A stretch of DNA of 9,343 nucleotides from Candidatus Poseidoniales archaeon (GTDB lineage Archaea > Thermoplasmatota > Poseidoniia > MGIII > CG-Epi1): assembly GCA_015658585.1 (NCBI GenBank), contig DQOP01000117.1, positions 1 through 9,343 on the forward strand, in the 5' to 3' direction. Positions 1 to 6,378 of this stretch are shown piece by piece; the first letter of the stretch is position 1; each line of letters begins with the position of its first letter. Under the pieces are notes generated by a model, which did no database searches, was not told where the DNA came from, and saw only the letters and a list, made by a program, of their open reading frames with translations. The position numbers were made by a program, and so were the translations under genes.

Positions 1-990
1 ATGCAAGGACCACCTGATGGTGACGGGGACGGAGTCGGTGATGGTTGGGATATGTGTGCGGATACCGACGATACCACCTACCCAAATGGAAAACCTATCT
101 ATCCAAGAGGATGTACGGAAGAGCAGTTTGCAATCCTAAGTGGTGATGATCAGGATGCAGCCAAAATTGCATATTCAGGGGACAACCCCCCTGCTCCACC
201 CGATGAAGACGGGGATGGAATTGTTGATCCTCAGGATGACTGTGACAGCACTGAAGCTGGAAAATTAGTATTCCGTGACGGATGTAATCATGGCTGGGCA
301 TCTGATGGTGACAGCGATGGAGACGGTTTTGCAGATGAGTTTGATGCATTCCCCACAAATTCGAGTGAATGGGCTGATTCGGATAGTGATGGGGTGGGAG
401 ATAATTCTGATGTATTCCCAACCAATTCTAGTGAATGGGCCGATTCGGATAGTGATGGGGTGGGAGACAATTCTGATGTATTCCCAACCAACTCTAGTGA
501 ATGGGCTGATTCAGACAGTGATGGTGTGGGAGACAATTCTGATCTCTGTTGGTACACCAACACAGATACTATTGTTGACAATGAGGGATGTTCAAATGAT
601 CAAAGACTCGATGATGATGATGATAATGTGAACAATCAGGATGATTTGTGTCCTCAAGAAAAAGCCTCAGGACATGACGCGGACGCGGACGGGTGCATCG
701 ATGATAGTGACAATGATGGGGTCAAGAACGATGTCGATGTATGTCCATTTGATCCAAATGACGAGTGTGAGGCTACGTTAGAAAATCAGCAAACTGAAGT
801 TGAATGTGTTGAAGGAGATACAAAAGATGCTGACTGTAATTCCTGTTCCTGTGACTTAGATCAGGATGGAAATGGGGTCTGGACTTGTACCGAAATGGCT
901 TGTGAAGGAATGGAAGGAGACTCTCCGGGTTTCGGTCTCTTGTTAGCTGCACTAGGCTGTATTATTATAGCATTCAGAAGAAAGCACTAA
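1..990 (+). CDS. TSP3-repeat surface protein with pacifastin-like domain and PGF-CTERM-like anchor (5' partial)
   Basis: This is probably the C-terminal 329 residues of a longer exported protein. It opens inside a TSP3-like acidic repeat and has no signal peptide, so the ATG at base 1 is probably internal. DxDxDG-type calcium-binding loops run from about residue 6 to 255, with three 22-residue repeats at 115-180. Each repeat carries an N-S-S glycosylation sequon (N120, N142, N164). D204-D208 is a run of five Asp. Residues 269-301 have the pacifastin spacing C-x9-C-N-S-C-S-C-...-G-V-W-T-C-T-E-M-A-C. The tail is SPGF (308-311), a hydrophobic stretch (about 312-325) and a basic RRKH end. That is the architecture of PGF-CTERM proteins, which are processed by archaeosortase and attached to the membrane or S-layer. 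A role in surface adhesion, Ca2+ binding or protease interaction is inferred. The architecture call is firm; the function is open. Confidence 0.85.
   Translation: MQGPPDGDGDGVGDGWDMCADTDDTTYPNGKPIYPRGCTEEQFAILSGDDQDAAKIAYSGDNPPAPPDEDGDGIVDPQDDCDSTEAGKLVFRDGCNHGWASDGDSDGDGFADEFDAFPTNSSEWADSDSDGVGDNSDVFPTNSSEWADSDSDGVGDNSDVFPTNSSEWADSDSDGVGDNSDLCWYTNTDTIVDNEGCSNDQRLDDDDDNVNNQDDLCPQEKASGHDADADGCIDDSDNDGVKNDVDVCPFDPNDECEATLENQQTEVECVEGDTKDADCNSCSCDLDQDGNGVWTCTEMACEGMEGDSPGFGLLLAALGCIIIAFRRKH
343..540 (+). repeat. Three tandem 66-bp coding repeats
   Basis: Units lie at 343-408, 409-474 and 475-540, and each encodes 22 residues with the pattern D-[AV]-F-P-T-N-S-S-E-W-A-D-S-D-S-D-G-V-G-D-N-S. By eye, units 1 and 2 differ at about 6 bases and units 2 and 3 at about 5. 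Only the Ala/Val change alters the protein. Each unit supplies one Asp-rich putative Ca2+ loop and one N-glycosylation sequon. The high identity makes the stretch prone to copy-number change by slippage or recombination. Confidence 0.95.
805..903 (+). other. Pacifastin-like six-cysteine domain (within the surface protein)
   Basis: Residues C269, C279, C282, C284, C296 and C301 follow the pacifastin inhibitor consensus C-x(9-12)-C-N-x-C-x-C-...-G-...-C-T-x3-C. Typical members end in GVW-x-CT-x3-C, as here. The segment between the fourth Cys and the Gly is slightly longer than the usual 2-3 residues and is Asp-rich. In characterised insect inhibitors the residues after C-T form the P1-P1' bond; here they would be Glu-Met. 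Inhibitor activity is inference. A merely structural cysteine-rich module related to extracellular domains is equally possible. Confidence 0.6.
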
Positions 991-1012
991 TAGGAATATT
1001 CAATCGCCAATC

Positions 1013-1405
1013 GTGAAGATTCGGCATATTGGTATCGCAGTTGACTCCATCGAAGAGAGATTGCCCGTATGGGAATCATTTGGACTAAAACTGGTCCATA
1101 CCGAGAAAGTCGATTCGGAGGGTGTGACTACTGCCCATCTGAAGATCGGGGATTATGAGATTGAATTACTGGAACCTATGGAGGGCGATACACCCGTTGG
1201 TAGATTCATAGACAAGAAAGGCCCGGGAATCCACCATCTTGCTCTGGAAGTAGAGAATATCGAAGAATCATTAGCTAAAGCCAAAGAGAATGGTTTGGAA
1301 CCAATTGGCGAAGCTCCGCGATCGGGTGCAGACAATACGAAGATAGCATTCTTCCATCCCAAGGATACTGGTGGCGTACTTCTGGAAATTGTAGAGGTTC
1401 AATGA
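1013..1405 (+). CDS. mce: Methylmalonyl-CoA epimerase
   Basis: This enzyme interconverts (S)- and (R)-methylmalonyl-CoA, linking propionyl-CoA carboxylase to the B12-dependent mutase and so to succinyl-CoA. The 130-residue protein is the normal length for this vicinal-oxygen-chelate family member, with two beta-alpha-beta-beta-beta modules. The expected metal-ligand motifs are present: His5 in HIGIAV, a Glu in the IELLEP strand (E49/E51), H74/H75 in GIHHLALEV, and E125 in VLLEIVE. The start is a GTG 22 bp after the surface-protein stop; it gives the canonical MKIRHIGIAV N-terminus. A weak TATA-like stretch (TATTATTATAG, about 960-970, inside the previous gene) might drive it with a short leader. 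Its stop overlaps the ATG of a broken methyltransferase. The mutase and carboxylase are not in the window. The call is confident. Confidence 0.93.
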   Translation: MKIRHIGIAVDSIEERLPVWESFGLKLVHTEKVDSEGVTTAHLKIGDYEIELLEPMEGDTPVGRFIDKKGPGIHHLALEVENIEESLAKAKENGLEPIGEAPRSGADNTKIAFFHPKDTGGVLLEIVEVQ

Positions 1406-1605
1406 AGGATGAAGCTAATCTCACGTTTAGCCACAACCTAAAATCCGTTTCTTCCGATGATGGAATGCGATTTCAACGTGAGAAGTTTTGTCCAAGAGTA
1501 GAACGGGCCAAAAAGTTTCTTGGAGGATCTATAGCTGAGGCTCGCGTTCTTGACATTGGGATTGGTTAGGGGTCGTTCCTGAATATTCTTAATTTGAGGA
1601 GCTAA
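1402..1605 (+). pseudogene. Truncated class I SAM-dependent methyltransferase (N-terminal remnant)
   Basis: An ATG overlaps the epimerase stop (ATGA), typical of a translationally coupled gene. It reads 55 residues ending in RVLDIGIG, then TAG at 1567-1569, and continues in frame with GSFLNILN before a TAA at 1603-1605. VLDIGxGxGSFL is motif I, the glycine-rich SAM-binding loop of class I methyltransferases, with the stop sitting where many members have Tyr or Thr. A single base change from TAT or TAC would explain it. After about eleven further codons the frame ends, and everything that would form the rest of the Rossmann fold is missing. The gene is therefore doubly broken: a nonsense codon plus loss of the 3' part. 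It was possibly a glycan- or small-molecule-modifying enzyme, but the substrate cannot be told. A sequencing or assembly error cannot be excluded. Confidence 0.6.
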
Positions 1606-1686
1606 TTCAGGATCATTCTTTTGCATATTTTTACTGGCCGTTCTTCCAAACATCTTTGAAATTAGATTGGCTAAAAAAGCGTACAT
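1438..1686 (-). CDS. Small hypothetical ORF, possibly the truncated 5' end of a gene
   Basis: An 82-codon ORF starts 13 bp after the glycosyltransferase stop. Only its first 37 or so residues look protein-like: a hydrophobic/basic amphipathic start (MYAFLANLISKMFGR) followed by a charged helical stretch with DPELAPQIKNIQ. The remainder is antisense to the methyltransferase remnant, so it is unlikely to be native coding sequence. This suggests a real small gene whose 3' part was replaced at about 1575-1600. Against expression, six consecutive T on this strand (1673-1678) lie within its third to fifth codons and look like the glycosyltransferase terminator. No family was recognised. Confidence 0.25.
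   Translation of the reverse strand: MYAFLANLISKMFGRTASKNMQKNDPELAPQIKNIQERPLTNPNVKNASLSYRSSKKLFGPFYSWTKLLTLKSHSIIGRNGF
1616..1632 (+). terminator. T-rich tract, candidate archaeal terminator after epimerase/methyltransferase remnant
   Basis: The plus strand has TTCTTTT and TTTTT runs shortly after the TAA that closes the methyltransferase remnant. Archaeal RNA polymerase terminates at oligo-T without needing a hairpin, and none is evident here. Confidence 0.4.
1673..1678 (-). terminator. Oligo-T terminator after the glycosyltransferase
   Basis: Six A on the plus strand are six T on the minus strand, 22 nt past the glycosyltransferase TGA (1700-1702). This is a plausible archaeal intrinsic terminator. 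Confidence 0.45.
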
Positions 1687-1699
1687 ATTTGCCTATTGC

Positions 1700-2887
1700 T
1701 CAGGAAACTTTGAATTGTTCGTATAGCTTGACTAATTTCTGACCTTCAATTTCCCAGCTATATTTCCCAGATGCGGCTGTCCGTCCATTGGAACCTAACG
1801 TCTTACGTAGGGTGGCGTCTCCAAATAATTTTTCTATTTTGGATGAGAGATCCTTGGTATTTCCAGACTCGAAAACCAAACCCGACTGGGTCTCTCGTAC
1901 TATTCTTTCCAAGGGTTTGCAATTGCTAACAATTACTGGCCTGCTGCCCAGCATATATTGGAATAATTTATGAGGTATTGTGGCATCGGTATGGGCGTGC
2001 TTCTGATGTGGGATTATTCCAATATCACATTCTAGAATCGCGTTCGGAACCTCTTCCAGAGGGCGCCATTTCACTAATTCGATTCTGTTCTCTATTCCTA
2101 GGTCTTTTGCAAGTTTTTTCAGTTCTTCGGCATACTCACCTCTAGCACCGACGATTCTTAATGAAAGATTGAGTGACTTCAATTCGGCTAATGCCTTTAT
2201 GACCTCATCTAGGCCCCGATGAGGTCTAACGCCTCCCACATAGACTATCCGGATTGTATCGTCGCTTATGACTTCCGATGTCGCATGTGCATCAAACCAT
2301 TGTCTTTCCTCTACATTCATCACGACCGCCATTTGCCCAGAATTGACCGTCCCAGATTCCTGGAGCCTTTGAGCTGCTTCATCTACTACTGTGATTACCT
2401 TATTGGCAAGAGGAAGAATTTCCTTTTCGTAGCGTGCCCACCTCCTATAATCATCTCCAAACCATACCAGTGGATCGCGGATGCCTTCGCTCCAGAGTTG
2501 CTTGGCTGCTGGATAATTCTCATGCATGTCTGCAACAACAGGTATACTGAATTCTTCTGCCACATCCAAGGTTGTACCAACCAATGGAAGGTCATGGACG
2601 TGGAGAATCTCCAAATTATTGCGTTTCACAAAATTCCGTATTCTATTATTCCAGAAACTACTCCTGAATGACGTTTGGAAACGAATCCAATCCAATCGTC
2701 TACGGAAAGAGTGAGGAGGTGTATGTCTATCCGTGATTGCCCCTGAGACTTCTTCGCTCTTTGGCTCCTTGTCTCTACGCTCGGCAAGAACGAATAGATT
2801 ATGTCCTGCTTCTGTCAGAGACCGGATTTCTTTCTCAAGACGTATATCTGGAGGATATGGCTTGCACAGGACCATGCCTATACGCAT
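1700..2887 (-). CDS. Glycosyltransferase, GT-B fold, GT4-type
   Basis: This enzyme transfers a sugar from an activated donor to a surface glycan, lipid or protein acceptor; donor and acceptor are not identifiable. At 395 residues it has the usual length. The N-terminal Rossmann-like domain (about 1-190) starts MRIGMVLCKPYPPDIRLEKE and contains ILHVHDLP (94-101) and a DMHENYP segment (120-126). The C-terminal donor-binding domain has IVYVGGVRPHRGLDEVI (214-230), LRIVG (243-247) and IPHKLFQYMLGSRPVIVS (304-321). In many relatives the last motif reads LFEYM, whose Glu contacts the donor nucleotide sugar; here it is Gln (Q310). No signal peptide or membrane segment is seen, so it is probably cytosolic or membrane-peripheral. 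An in-frame TGA two codons before the ATG fixes the start. It is divergent from the OPT transporter and probably monocistronic. Confidence 0.88.
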   Translation of the reverse strand: MRIGMVLCKPYPPDIRLEKEIRSLTEAGHNLFVLAERRDKEPKSEEVSGAITDRHTPPHSFRRRLDWIRFQTSFRSSFWNNRIRNFVKRNNLEILHVHDLPLVGTTLDVAEEFSIPVVADMHENYPAAKQLWSEGIRDPLVWFGDDYRRWARYEKEILPLANKVITVVDEAAQRLQESGTVNSGQMAVVMNVEERQWFDAHATSEVISDDTIRIVYVGGVRPHRGLDEVIKALAELKSLNLSLRIVGARGEYAEELKKLAKDLGIENRIELVKWRPLEEVPNAILECDIGIIPHQKHAHTDATIPHKLFQYMLGSRPVIVSNCKPLERIVRETQSGLVFESGNTKDLSSKIEKLFGDATLRKTLGSNGRTAASGKYSWEIEGQKLVKLYEQFKVS

Positions 2888-2908
2888 TGGTCATGCGTGG
2901 TTCGGCTC

Positions 2909-2920
2909 AATTTAAGTATT
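2909..2920 (-). promoter_or_regulatory. TATA-like box for the glycosyltransferase
   Basis: On the minus strand this reads AATACTTAAATT, centred about 27 nt upstream of the glycosyltransferase ATG. That is the box A to start-site distance expected for a leaderless archaeal transcript. Confidence 0.5.
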
Positions 2921-2940
2921 TCTTATATTCTGCAAAACCA

Positions 2941-2950
2941 GTATAATACC
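2941..2950 (+). promoter_or_regulatory. TATA-like box for the OPT transporter
   Basis: GTATAATACC is centred about 32 nt upstream of the ATG at 2977. With initiation about 25 nt downstream, the leader would be only a few nucleotides. No Shine-Dalgarno-like sequence precedes the ATG. It shares the 89-bp divergent spacer with the glycosyltransferase promoter. Confidence 0.5.
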
Positions 2951-2976
2951 CTGCTGGCTTAGAATAATCAATTGGC

Positions 2977-5079
2977 ATGAGTAAGGTTCGAACTTCTCCG
3001 TATCGACAAACACCTACGCCTGAAGGGTTGAAAGCTATCGAAAAGGGAACTCTGGATTACTTTGATACTGAAATGTATGCCAATTTCAACACCGAGGTTC
3101 TGGAAGAATACCTGGAAGAGAAGAACCGTAGAGATGGTTTCGGTTCAACCACATGGAAATGGAACCAAATGCTGCTGGGGCTGATTATTGGTATCATCTT
3201 CGCGATAATCAATCAGTACGTGGGACTCAAGGTCGGGATGATCGTTTCCGGGTCATGGTATGTCGCATATCTTGCGGCTATGGCTCTGCGCTGGTCACCG
3301 GGAGAAGTCAACCTGTCGGCATCGGCCTCAACTGGTGCATCCATGGTCTGTACTGGATTTGTGTTCACTTATCCTGCAATTTACCTGTTAGCGTATTCAA
3401 CCAGATACGAGATGAACGGGACCTATCTGGTAGATTCATCATTGCTTCTACCTAATTCATGGGCACTGGCCGGTGTTGCCATGATCGCCTCGATCCTGGG
3501 GGGATTCCTAGGATGTCTTTACTTCATTATCTTCAGAAGGGTATGGCTTATTGAGGATCCTTTGCCCCTACCTGGTTTCGAAGCGAACATCAAACTAATG
3601 GACATCGCAGGCGAAACTTCCAAGGAGGGGGGCATGGAAGGAGCTATGCACTCGATTCGATTGGTAGGAATATCGACGGCCATCGTGATGCTTTTCACGT
3701 TTCTTAGGGATTGGCCCCTCCTTGGTACCGGGACCAATGATGCAGCTGGTAAAGAAATCAAGACCTCTATTCTGAGCAGAGCTGGTGAGAGTACCAGTTG
3801 GTACGAAGCCGGAGACCTTACGGTGCCGATGGAGAATTCACTTACCAATTACACCTGGTTGGGCTTTGGACTCACACCTATGATGATTGCGATCGGCTGG
3901 TTCATGAGGTTCAGAGTTGCACTTCTGGTTAGTCTTGGTACGTTCTTTACCTGGTTCGTGGTCACGCCACTAGCTTTCCACTATGACTATCCCTTCTATT
4001 TTCCACTGGATGCAAGCTACCATTCAGTTACACAATTCGATTATCCATCCATTATGTCTTACGGTTATGTTGCCAGACCAATGGCCATTGGTGCCATCTT
4101 GGGAGGTGGAATTACTGGCCTGCTGAAGATGGCACCTGTTTTCAAGACCACGGCCTCGGATGTGATTGATATCTTTAGTGGAAAAAGTGATAATGCTTCC
4201 AGAAAGGACTATGTTGAGGGCAAGGGATGGTACGAATGGCCAATCAGCCACATCCCTGTAATGTTGCTCGTTTCATTGATTGGAATAACTCTGACCTTTT
4301 CGACGCAATTTGGTTTCTTTCCTTCCTTGATCTTCTCTTTGGTATTGTGTCTGACCACTTTTGCCTTGGGGGCAATCGCAGTCAAGGTCATGGGTGAGAC
4401 CAGTATCGAACCTGTATCCGGGACCAGTTTCATCGTCCTCCTGATGCTTGTCTTGATATTCAAGGGAATTGGACTTAGCGAAAGCGACACCGCCATATTG
4501 GCCCTAGTTGGAACCACTGTGTTCGGTGGGGCTATCTCGATGTCGGGAACTGTTATCGGAGACTACAAGCCTGGACTGTATGTTGGTAACCGGCCCATGC
4601 ACATCATGAAAACCGAACTACTCGGTATCATTCCGGGAACTATCGTGGCCGCGTTGTTCGCTGGACTCTTGTCGTTGGCACTGGCCCGTGGGGATCTGGT
4701 CCTTTATGCTCCACAGGCAAATGCTTTCGCGGCCTTCGCCCAGATAATGCTTGGAGGGCAGACACCCTGGAATCTGTTGCTTGTCGGGATTATAATTGGA
4801 GTCTTCATGGAACTGCTTACTGGAATGGGTACTGCTTTTGGACTAGGGATGTACTTGCCTATGGTTGTCACCCTGCCCATGGTCATCGGGGGGGGTTTGA
4901 GGGATTACTGGGAATCGCGCTTCTTGGATGTAGCCGTTGAAAAGGAGAATCTGAGCGAGAAACAGAGAACCATGAGATTGTTGAATACCTACATGATTGC
5001 GACTGGGTGCATCGTTGGTGAGGCGTTGTTAGGTACCTTATTGGCCATCTACTATGTTCTACCCCTATTGATGGGGTAA
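2977..5079 (+). CDS. OPT-family transporter (oligopeptide or metal-chelate uptake)
   Basis: This is a large polytopic membrane protein of 700 residues, the normal size for the oligopeptide transporter (OPT) superfamily, whose members import peptides or metal-chelator complexes, usually with protons. A hydrophilic N-terminus (about 1-60) precedes many hydrophobic segments. Family hallmarks seen: GLIIGIIFAIINQYVGLKVG (68-87), the polar NLSASASTGASM stretch (112-123) before a FTYPAIYLL helix, MGETSIEPVSGTSFIVLL (472-489), GDYKPGLYVGNRP (528-540), LYAPQANAF (576-584), and FGLGMYLPM...IGGGLRDYW near 621-645. Two soluble stretches interrupt the membrane parts, around 250-290 and 390-420. The peptide-transporter (PepT-like) branch seems more likely than the plant YSL type, but the substrate cannot be read. 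It has its own TATA element. A peptide diet fits a heterotrophic marine archaeon (inference). Confidence 0.9.
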   Translation: MSKVRTSPYRQTPTPEGLKAIEKGTLDYFDTEMYANFNTEVLEEYLEEKNRRDGFGSTTWKWNQMLLGLIIGIIFAIINQYVGLKVGMIVSGSWYVAYLAAMALRWSPGEVNLSASASTGASMVCTGFVFTYPAIYLLAYSTRYEMNGTYLVDSSLLLPNSWALAGVAMIASILGGFLGCLYFIIFRRVWLIEDPLPLPGFEANIKLMDIAGETSKEGGMEGAMHSIRLVGISTAIVMLFTFLRDWPLLGTGTNDAAGKEIKTSILSRAGESTSWYEAGDLTVPMENSLTNYTWLGFGLTPMMIAIGWFMRFRVALLVSLGTFFTWFVVTPLAFHYDYPFYFPLDASYHSVTQFDYPSIMSYGYVARPMAIGAILGGGITGLLKMAPVFKTTASDVIDIFSGKSDNASRKDYVEGKGWYEWPISHIPVMLLVSLIGITLTFSTQFGFFPSLIFSLVLCLTTFALGAIAVKVMGETSIEPVSGTSFIVLLMLVLIFKGIGLSESDTAILALVGTTVFGGAISMSGTVIGDYKPGLYVGNRPMHIMKTELLGIIPGTIVAALFAGLLSLALARGDLVLYAPQANAFAAFAQIMLGGQTPWNLLLVGIIIGVFMELLTGMGTAFGLGMYLPMVVTLPMVIGGGLRDYWESRFLDVAVEKENLSEKQRTMRLLNTYMIATGCIVGEALLGTLLAIYYVLPLLMG

Positions 5080-5095
5080 TCTTGAGGCTAAGTAT

Positions 5096-5103
5096 CTTAT
5101 AAG
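5096..5103 (+). promoter_or_regulatory. TATA-like box upstream of the hypothetical/KaiC-like block
   Basis: CTTATAAG is centred about 34 nt before the ATG at 5134, in the 54-bp gap after the OPT gene. A GGAG (5123-5126) lies 7 nt before the ATG and could act as a Shine-Dalgarno element if the leader is about 10-15 nt. This suggests the KaiC-like block has its own promoter rather than depending on OPT read-through. Confidence 0.45.
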
Positions 5104-5133
5104 GCCCCAGTTTGAAACAATCGGAGTTATTTA

Positions 5134-5559
5134 ATGGCAAAAGAAGAATATGAGACGCCTTTGATTGATGTTTACAACCGAACTCATATGGACGCACTTC
5201 ATGAGGATGGGGGATGGTATCACCGTTTTTTACCTGATGGGGTCTTCTTGGAAGATTTGGGGCAGATTATAGAGGAGGAATTGATCAAGGCCTATAACGA
5301 GGCTGAAAGGGAAAGTGACGAGTTCTTCGAAGCTAGAGTGAAGGAACTCTTTGCAGACATCTTTGCGCAGGCAAACCCCAGGGACCTTCGTGGACTCTTG
5401 CCCAAAAAACCTCCAGTTGCCTGGGCTGAGTTGCCTGTAGAAATTCAGAGAGAAATACAGGTTATGCATGACGGTGCGGAAAGTGAAGGTGTGACCGAGA
5501 GAACATTGAAAAAGAGGGTCCGGCAATACCTTATTGACCAGTTTATAATCGAGGAGTGA
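5134..5559 (+). CDS. Uncharacterised acidic protein, first gene of the KaiC-like block
   Basis: Not recognised. It is a 141-residue soluble, Glu/Asp-rich protein with no signal peptide, membrane segment or cysteine motif. Two mostly helical parts are apparent. An N-terminal part has GGWYHRFLPDGVFLEDLGQI (26-45) followed by a long charged helix (about 46-80). A C-terminal part has PKKPPVAWAELP (90-101) and a basic-then-acidic end (ERTLKKRVRQYL...EE). The terminal section could be a small helical or winged-helix-like fold, but nothing diagnostic is visible. Its stop is 6 bp before the first KaiC-like ATG, with GAGGAG at the end of the gene in ribosome-binding position for that ATG, so the two are probably co-translated. 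The context suggests an adaptor or regulator of the KaiC-like proteins (inference). Confidence 0.8.
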   Translation: MAKEEYETPLIDVYNRTHMDALHEDGGWYHRFLPDGVFLEDLGQIIEEELIKAYNEAERESDEFFEARVKELFADIFAQANPRDLRGLLPKKPPVAWAELPVEIQREIQVMHDGAESEGVTERTLKKRVRQYLIDQFIIEE

Positions 5560-5565
5560 TTCTGG

Positions 5566-6378
5566 ATGGCAAAAAAAGATGTGACAAAACCAATCAGCCT
5601 TGACCCCCGTGGTGGTAGGCCTAGAGAGAAGTGTGTCACGGGTATCGAAGGTATTGATAGAATCTTGAATGGGGGAATTCCTGTCGGAAATATCGTTCTT
5701 CTAGCTGGAACCGTTGGTTCAGGTAAGACCACTTTGGCAATGGAATTTCTCATAAATGGAGCCAAGGGTGGTGAGACCTGTTGTTACATCTCTGTGACGG
5801 AACCGTCGTCCAAGATGTTGTCTAACTTGCAGACTTACGGTTTCTTTGATGACAGTCTGGTCAAAGAAGGGAAACTCAATATTTTTGATCTAACTGTCAT
5901 CAACGACCGCCTTGGTGTAGAAAGATTGGATGGAACCTACACTGCCAAGGATATGGAAGCGCTTCTGGGGGCCTTCGAAGATATTGTTGACGAATTGGGT
6001 GTCACCAGATTGGTTATTGATTCTATCACTGCGGTTTGTTACCAACTTCCTGATAAAGGAAGTATTCGAAATTTTATTTTTAGATTGAGTCAATTCTTGA
6101 GTACTTTTGGTTGTACCACGATGTTGATCTCAGAGACCATCGTGGATTCGAACGTCCAGACTTATTCGATTTTCGGTGTCGAGGAAGCTGTTGCGGATGG
6201 TGTTTTCCTTATGGGGAACATAGTAAGACAAGGTGACCTGCTTCGAAGTCTACAGGTTATCAAAATGCGTGGAGCCAAGCACTCTCGTGCAAGGCACCTG
6301 ATTGAATTGACGCCCGTTGGTCTGGCTGTCATTCCACTGCTCAAGTGGGGACAGGATGGAGGACAGGCGTTCACATGA
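5566..6378 (+). CDS. KaiC-like RecA-superfamily ATPase, intact Walker motifs
   Basis: This is a single-domain KaiC/RadA-like P-loop ATPase of 270 residues. The domain opens with CVTGIEGIDRILNGGIPVGN (23-42), the usual entry to KaiC domains. Walker A is GTVGSGKTT (48-56), an acidic residue sits at VTEPSS (E79) near the usual catalytic Glu pair, and Walker B is RLVIDSIT (148-155, D152). KMRGAKHSR (233-241) is the KaiC-type region that reaches the neighbouring subunit's nucleotide. All motifs needed for ATP binding are present; only one of the two catalytic Glu seen in cyanobacterial KaiC appears. There is one KaiC domain, not two, so a circadian role is not implied. Relatives act in archaeal signalling and in the archaellum (FlaH), usually as hexamers. 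It overlaps the next gene by 4 bp (ATGA). Confidence 0.9.
   Translation: MAKKDVTKPISLDPRGGRPREKCVTGIEGIDRILNGGIPVGNIVLLAGTVGSGKTTLAMEFLINGAKGGETCCYISVTEPSSKMLSNLQTYGFFDDSLVKEGKLNIFDLTVINDRLGVERLDGTYTAKDMEALLGAFEDIVDELGVTRLVIDSITAVCYQLPDKGSIRNFIFRLSQFLSTFGCTTMLISETIVDSNVQTYSIFGVEEAVADGVFLMGNIVRQGDLLRSLQVIKMRGAKHSRARHLIELTPVGLAVIPLLKWGQDGGQAFT

Noticed and set aside
343..540. Regular repeats as a possible CRISPR array
   Set aside because: The 66-bp units abut with no unique spacers and are in frame within a coding gene.
288..581. Minus-strand ORF of about 97 codons with repeated peptide units
   Set aside because: It is the antisense of the 66-bp repeats; the plus frame encodes recognisable TSP3-like repeats.
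1567..1569. TAG as a pyrrolysine codon
   Set aside because: The reading frame ends eleven codons later at TAA without completing the fold, and no PYLIS-like element or pyl gene is seen.
2219..2671. Plus-strand ORF of 150 codons
   Set aside because: It lies wholly antisense to the glycosyltransferase, has no family features, and its Cys/His/Tyr-rich composition is typical of a shadow frame.
4209..4517. Minus-strand ORFs within the OPT gene
   Set aside because: They are antisense to conserved OPT motifs and have no supporting promoter or homology.
6345..6377. GTG at 6345 as start of the P-loop-less protein
   Set aside because: It would overlap the KaiC-like gene by 34 bp and add a Trp/Gly-rich tail; ATG at 6375 gives the ATGA junction and a GGAGG upstream.
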